Shown here: positions 63,099 through 64,000 of the stretch, piece by piece
How positions within the stretch are numbered: position 1 is the first letter of the stretch
How the letters are laid out: each line of letters starts with the position of its first letter
The notes under the pieces: model-generated
What the model was told of the DNA's origin: nothing
The model's input: the letters and a program-made list of their open reading frames with translations, nothing else
Databases searched by the model: none
Program-made: the position numbers and the translations under genes
Assembly: GCF_024266705.1 (NCBI RefSeq)
Contig: NZ_CP100756.1
Coordinates: 3,100,001-3,164,000 of the forward strand
Length of the DNA: 64,000 bases
Direction: 5' to 3'
DNA from: Natrinema gelatinilyticum
Lineage (GTDB): Archaea > Halobacteriota > Halobacteria > Halobacteriales > Natrialbaceae

Positions 63099-64000
63099 AG
63101 CGACACCCCGTCAATGCGTCCGACGGTTTCGTTGTCGAGGACTTCCTGGCGCTCGTCGACCAGGTCAATGTCCTCGTATTTGGTCGGTCCTTCGACCTGA
63201 TGGGCGTTTGGTCCGGGCTCCTGTCCGAGATACGTAACGTTCGGGTTCGTTCCGACGTCCTCGAGCAGTTTGAACGAGTTCGGCTTGCCGGCGAACTGCT
63301 CGAGTCGGATCCGTGCGTCTCCCGCGTTGCCCTCGCCGAGTTGAAGCTCGGCAAGTGCGTCCTCGGTTTCGAGGTCGACGTATTGCTCGATCGCCGCCAG
63401 GGATTGGAGAATCGTCTGTTCGCCCTGGAGGATGCTGTTGTTCTCGTCGCCGTCCGGTTCGAGGCCCTCACTGGCGATATCGATCGCCTTCATGACGGCC
63501 AACGTGTCCTCGGTGAAGGTCACGTCCTCGAGGCTGTTGAGGGCCTCGACGGCGGATTCGATGTCGTTGTCCGAACTGAGAGTGCTGTTGACGGTATCCG
63601 GCGATGGGATATCCCACTCGGATTCCGAACTGTTCGTGAGGTGGACGACCGCGCGACTCTTGGTCGGGTGTTCGCGGTGCTGGTAGGGGTCGCTCTTCTC
63701 GTCTTTGACGTTGCCAAACTGGATCGCGTTCGGCGGACAGGCGTCCTCACACGCCGTCGTTCCGACTTTCTCCTCGCCCATGTCGCCGTCCTGTCTGGAC
63801 GGACACATGACACACTTGCTCATCGCACCACGGGGGGCCCGGGCATCGACCCAGCGCTCACCGTATTCGTACTGAGCGGTGGTCATGTTCTTCTGATTCG
63901 GAATTTCTTCGTAGGCCGTATCTGGCTCGTCCCACTGGAAGTAGTTGACGCCGTATGGACAGGCGACCTGGCAGTATCGGCACCCGATGCAGACGTCGTA
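63095..64000 (-). CDS. 4Fe-4S ferredoxin-type electron-transfer subunit, N-terminus beyond the window
   Basis: The frame is open to the right edge: 301 residues are visible and the start lies outside. The visible cluster motifs are CIGCRYCQVACPYG at the edge and CVMCPS...CEDACP, with the latter two Cys groups separated by an extended loop (SRQDGDMGEEKVGTTA). Thus it is a DmsB/PsrB/NrfC-type protein with several [4Fe-4S] clusters. A ~130-residue helical, acidic segment (LNSLEDVTFTEDTLAVMKAI, QTILQSLAAIEQYVDLETED) lies between the cluster domain and a C-terminal end (NPNVTYLGQEPGPNAHQVEG). It overlaps nrfD-like by ATGA. The internal ATG at 63886 is not the start. Confidence 0.88.
   Translation of the reverse strand, partial: YDVCIGCRYCQVACPYGVNYFQWDEPDTAYEEIPNQKNMTTAQYEYGERWVDARAPRGAMSKCVMCPSRQDGDMGEEKVGTTACEDACPPNAIQFGNVKDEKSDPYQHREHPTKSRAVVHLTNSSESEWDIPSPDTVNSTLSSDNDIESAVEALNSLEDVTFTEDTLAVMKAIDIASEGLEPDGDENNSILQGEQTILQSLAAIEQYVDLETEDALAELQLGEGNAGDARIRLEQFAGKPNSFKLLEDVGTNPNVTYLGQEPGPNAHQVEGPTKYEDIDLVDERQEVLDNETVGRIDGVSL

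Noticed and set aside
1..64000. CRISPR arrays, tRNA or rRNA genes
   Set aside because: No regularly spaced repeats, tRNA T-loop patterns with acceptor stems, or rRNA signatures were seen in the intergenic regions.

Overview
The window is from a haloarchaeon. GC content is high, proteins are very acidic, start sites are often leaderless with a TATA element 22-36 bases upstream, and lineage-typical families recur (TbsP, HalX, HalOD1, DUF7504-like, UPF0179, two-subunit propionyl-CoA carboxylase with PccX, Mrp with an N-terminal DUF59). A small protein resembling the Htur_1727 radical-SAM partner family suggests Natrialbales, but that is inference. No rRNA, tRNA or CRISPR array was seen. No intact transposase was seen, though transposon scars are present.

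Layout. 0-3.3 kb: acidic proteins of unknown function, a zinc-ribbon protein, and a PqqD-like reading frame with no start codon. 3.4-7.1 kb: one-carbon metabolism (folD, glyA) with a hydrolase between them, plus a small graveyard: a hydrolase tail, a methyltransferase N-terminus and an IS200/IS605-type end hairpin that touches the glyA stop codon. 7.2-10.7 kb: a 714-residue CHAT (caspase-like) protease and the regulator TbsP. 11-14.6 kb: RNA and protein housekeeping (RNase P Rpp30, a methyltransferase, RNase P Pop5, proteasome alpha, SBDS). 14.6-24 kb: FUN14, HflX, an APC transporter fused to UspA domains, a thiolase/OB-fold pair whose thiolase lacks the usual nucleophilic Cys, and signalling or unknown proteins.

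25-32.4 kb is an accessory block. Two NnrS/cbb3-like membrane proteins flank decayed gene pieces. A MoaD-like protein ends in Cys-Cys instead of Gly-Gly. A divergent radical-SAM pair (AhbC- and AhbD-like, alternative heme pathway) comes with an Htur_1727-type partner whose stop overlaps the ahbC start. 33.9-39.2 kb: propionyl/acetyl-CoA carboxylase (pccB-pccX, then pccA) interrupted by an opposite-strand SPFH gene. 39.3-43.5 kb: an NSS transporter, an SDR, a response regulator and a CBS protein.

43.5-51.3 kb is an operon of two dissimilar PrkA-type AAA+ kinases, a YeaH/DUF444 protein and SpoVR, the archaeal form of a bacterial stress module. 51.9-58.9 kb: conserved haloarchaeal proteins, a decayed PAS kinase, a HalX regulator, purL, a PHP phosphoesterase, an asparagine-synthase-like protein without its glutaminase domain, and a cupin. 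58.9-60.2 kb is AT-rich and gene-poor around a SnoaL-like gene, with a possible transposase relic. 60.2-64 kb: Mrp/ApbC and a tightly overlapping 4Fe-4S / NrfD / small-membrane-protein redox operon that runs off the right edge.

The most unusual items are the CHAT protease, the AhbC-partner-AhbD locus with an extra coding-like frame in its divergent spacer, the Cys-Cys-ending MoaD homologue, the double-PrkA operon, the Ser-for-Cys thiolase and the start-less reading frames.
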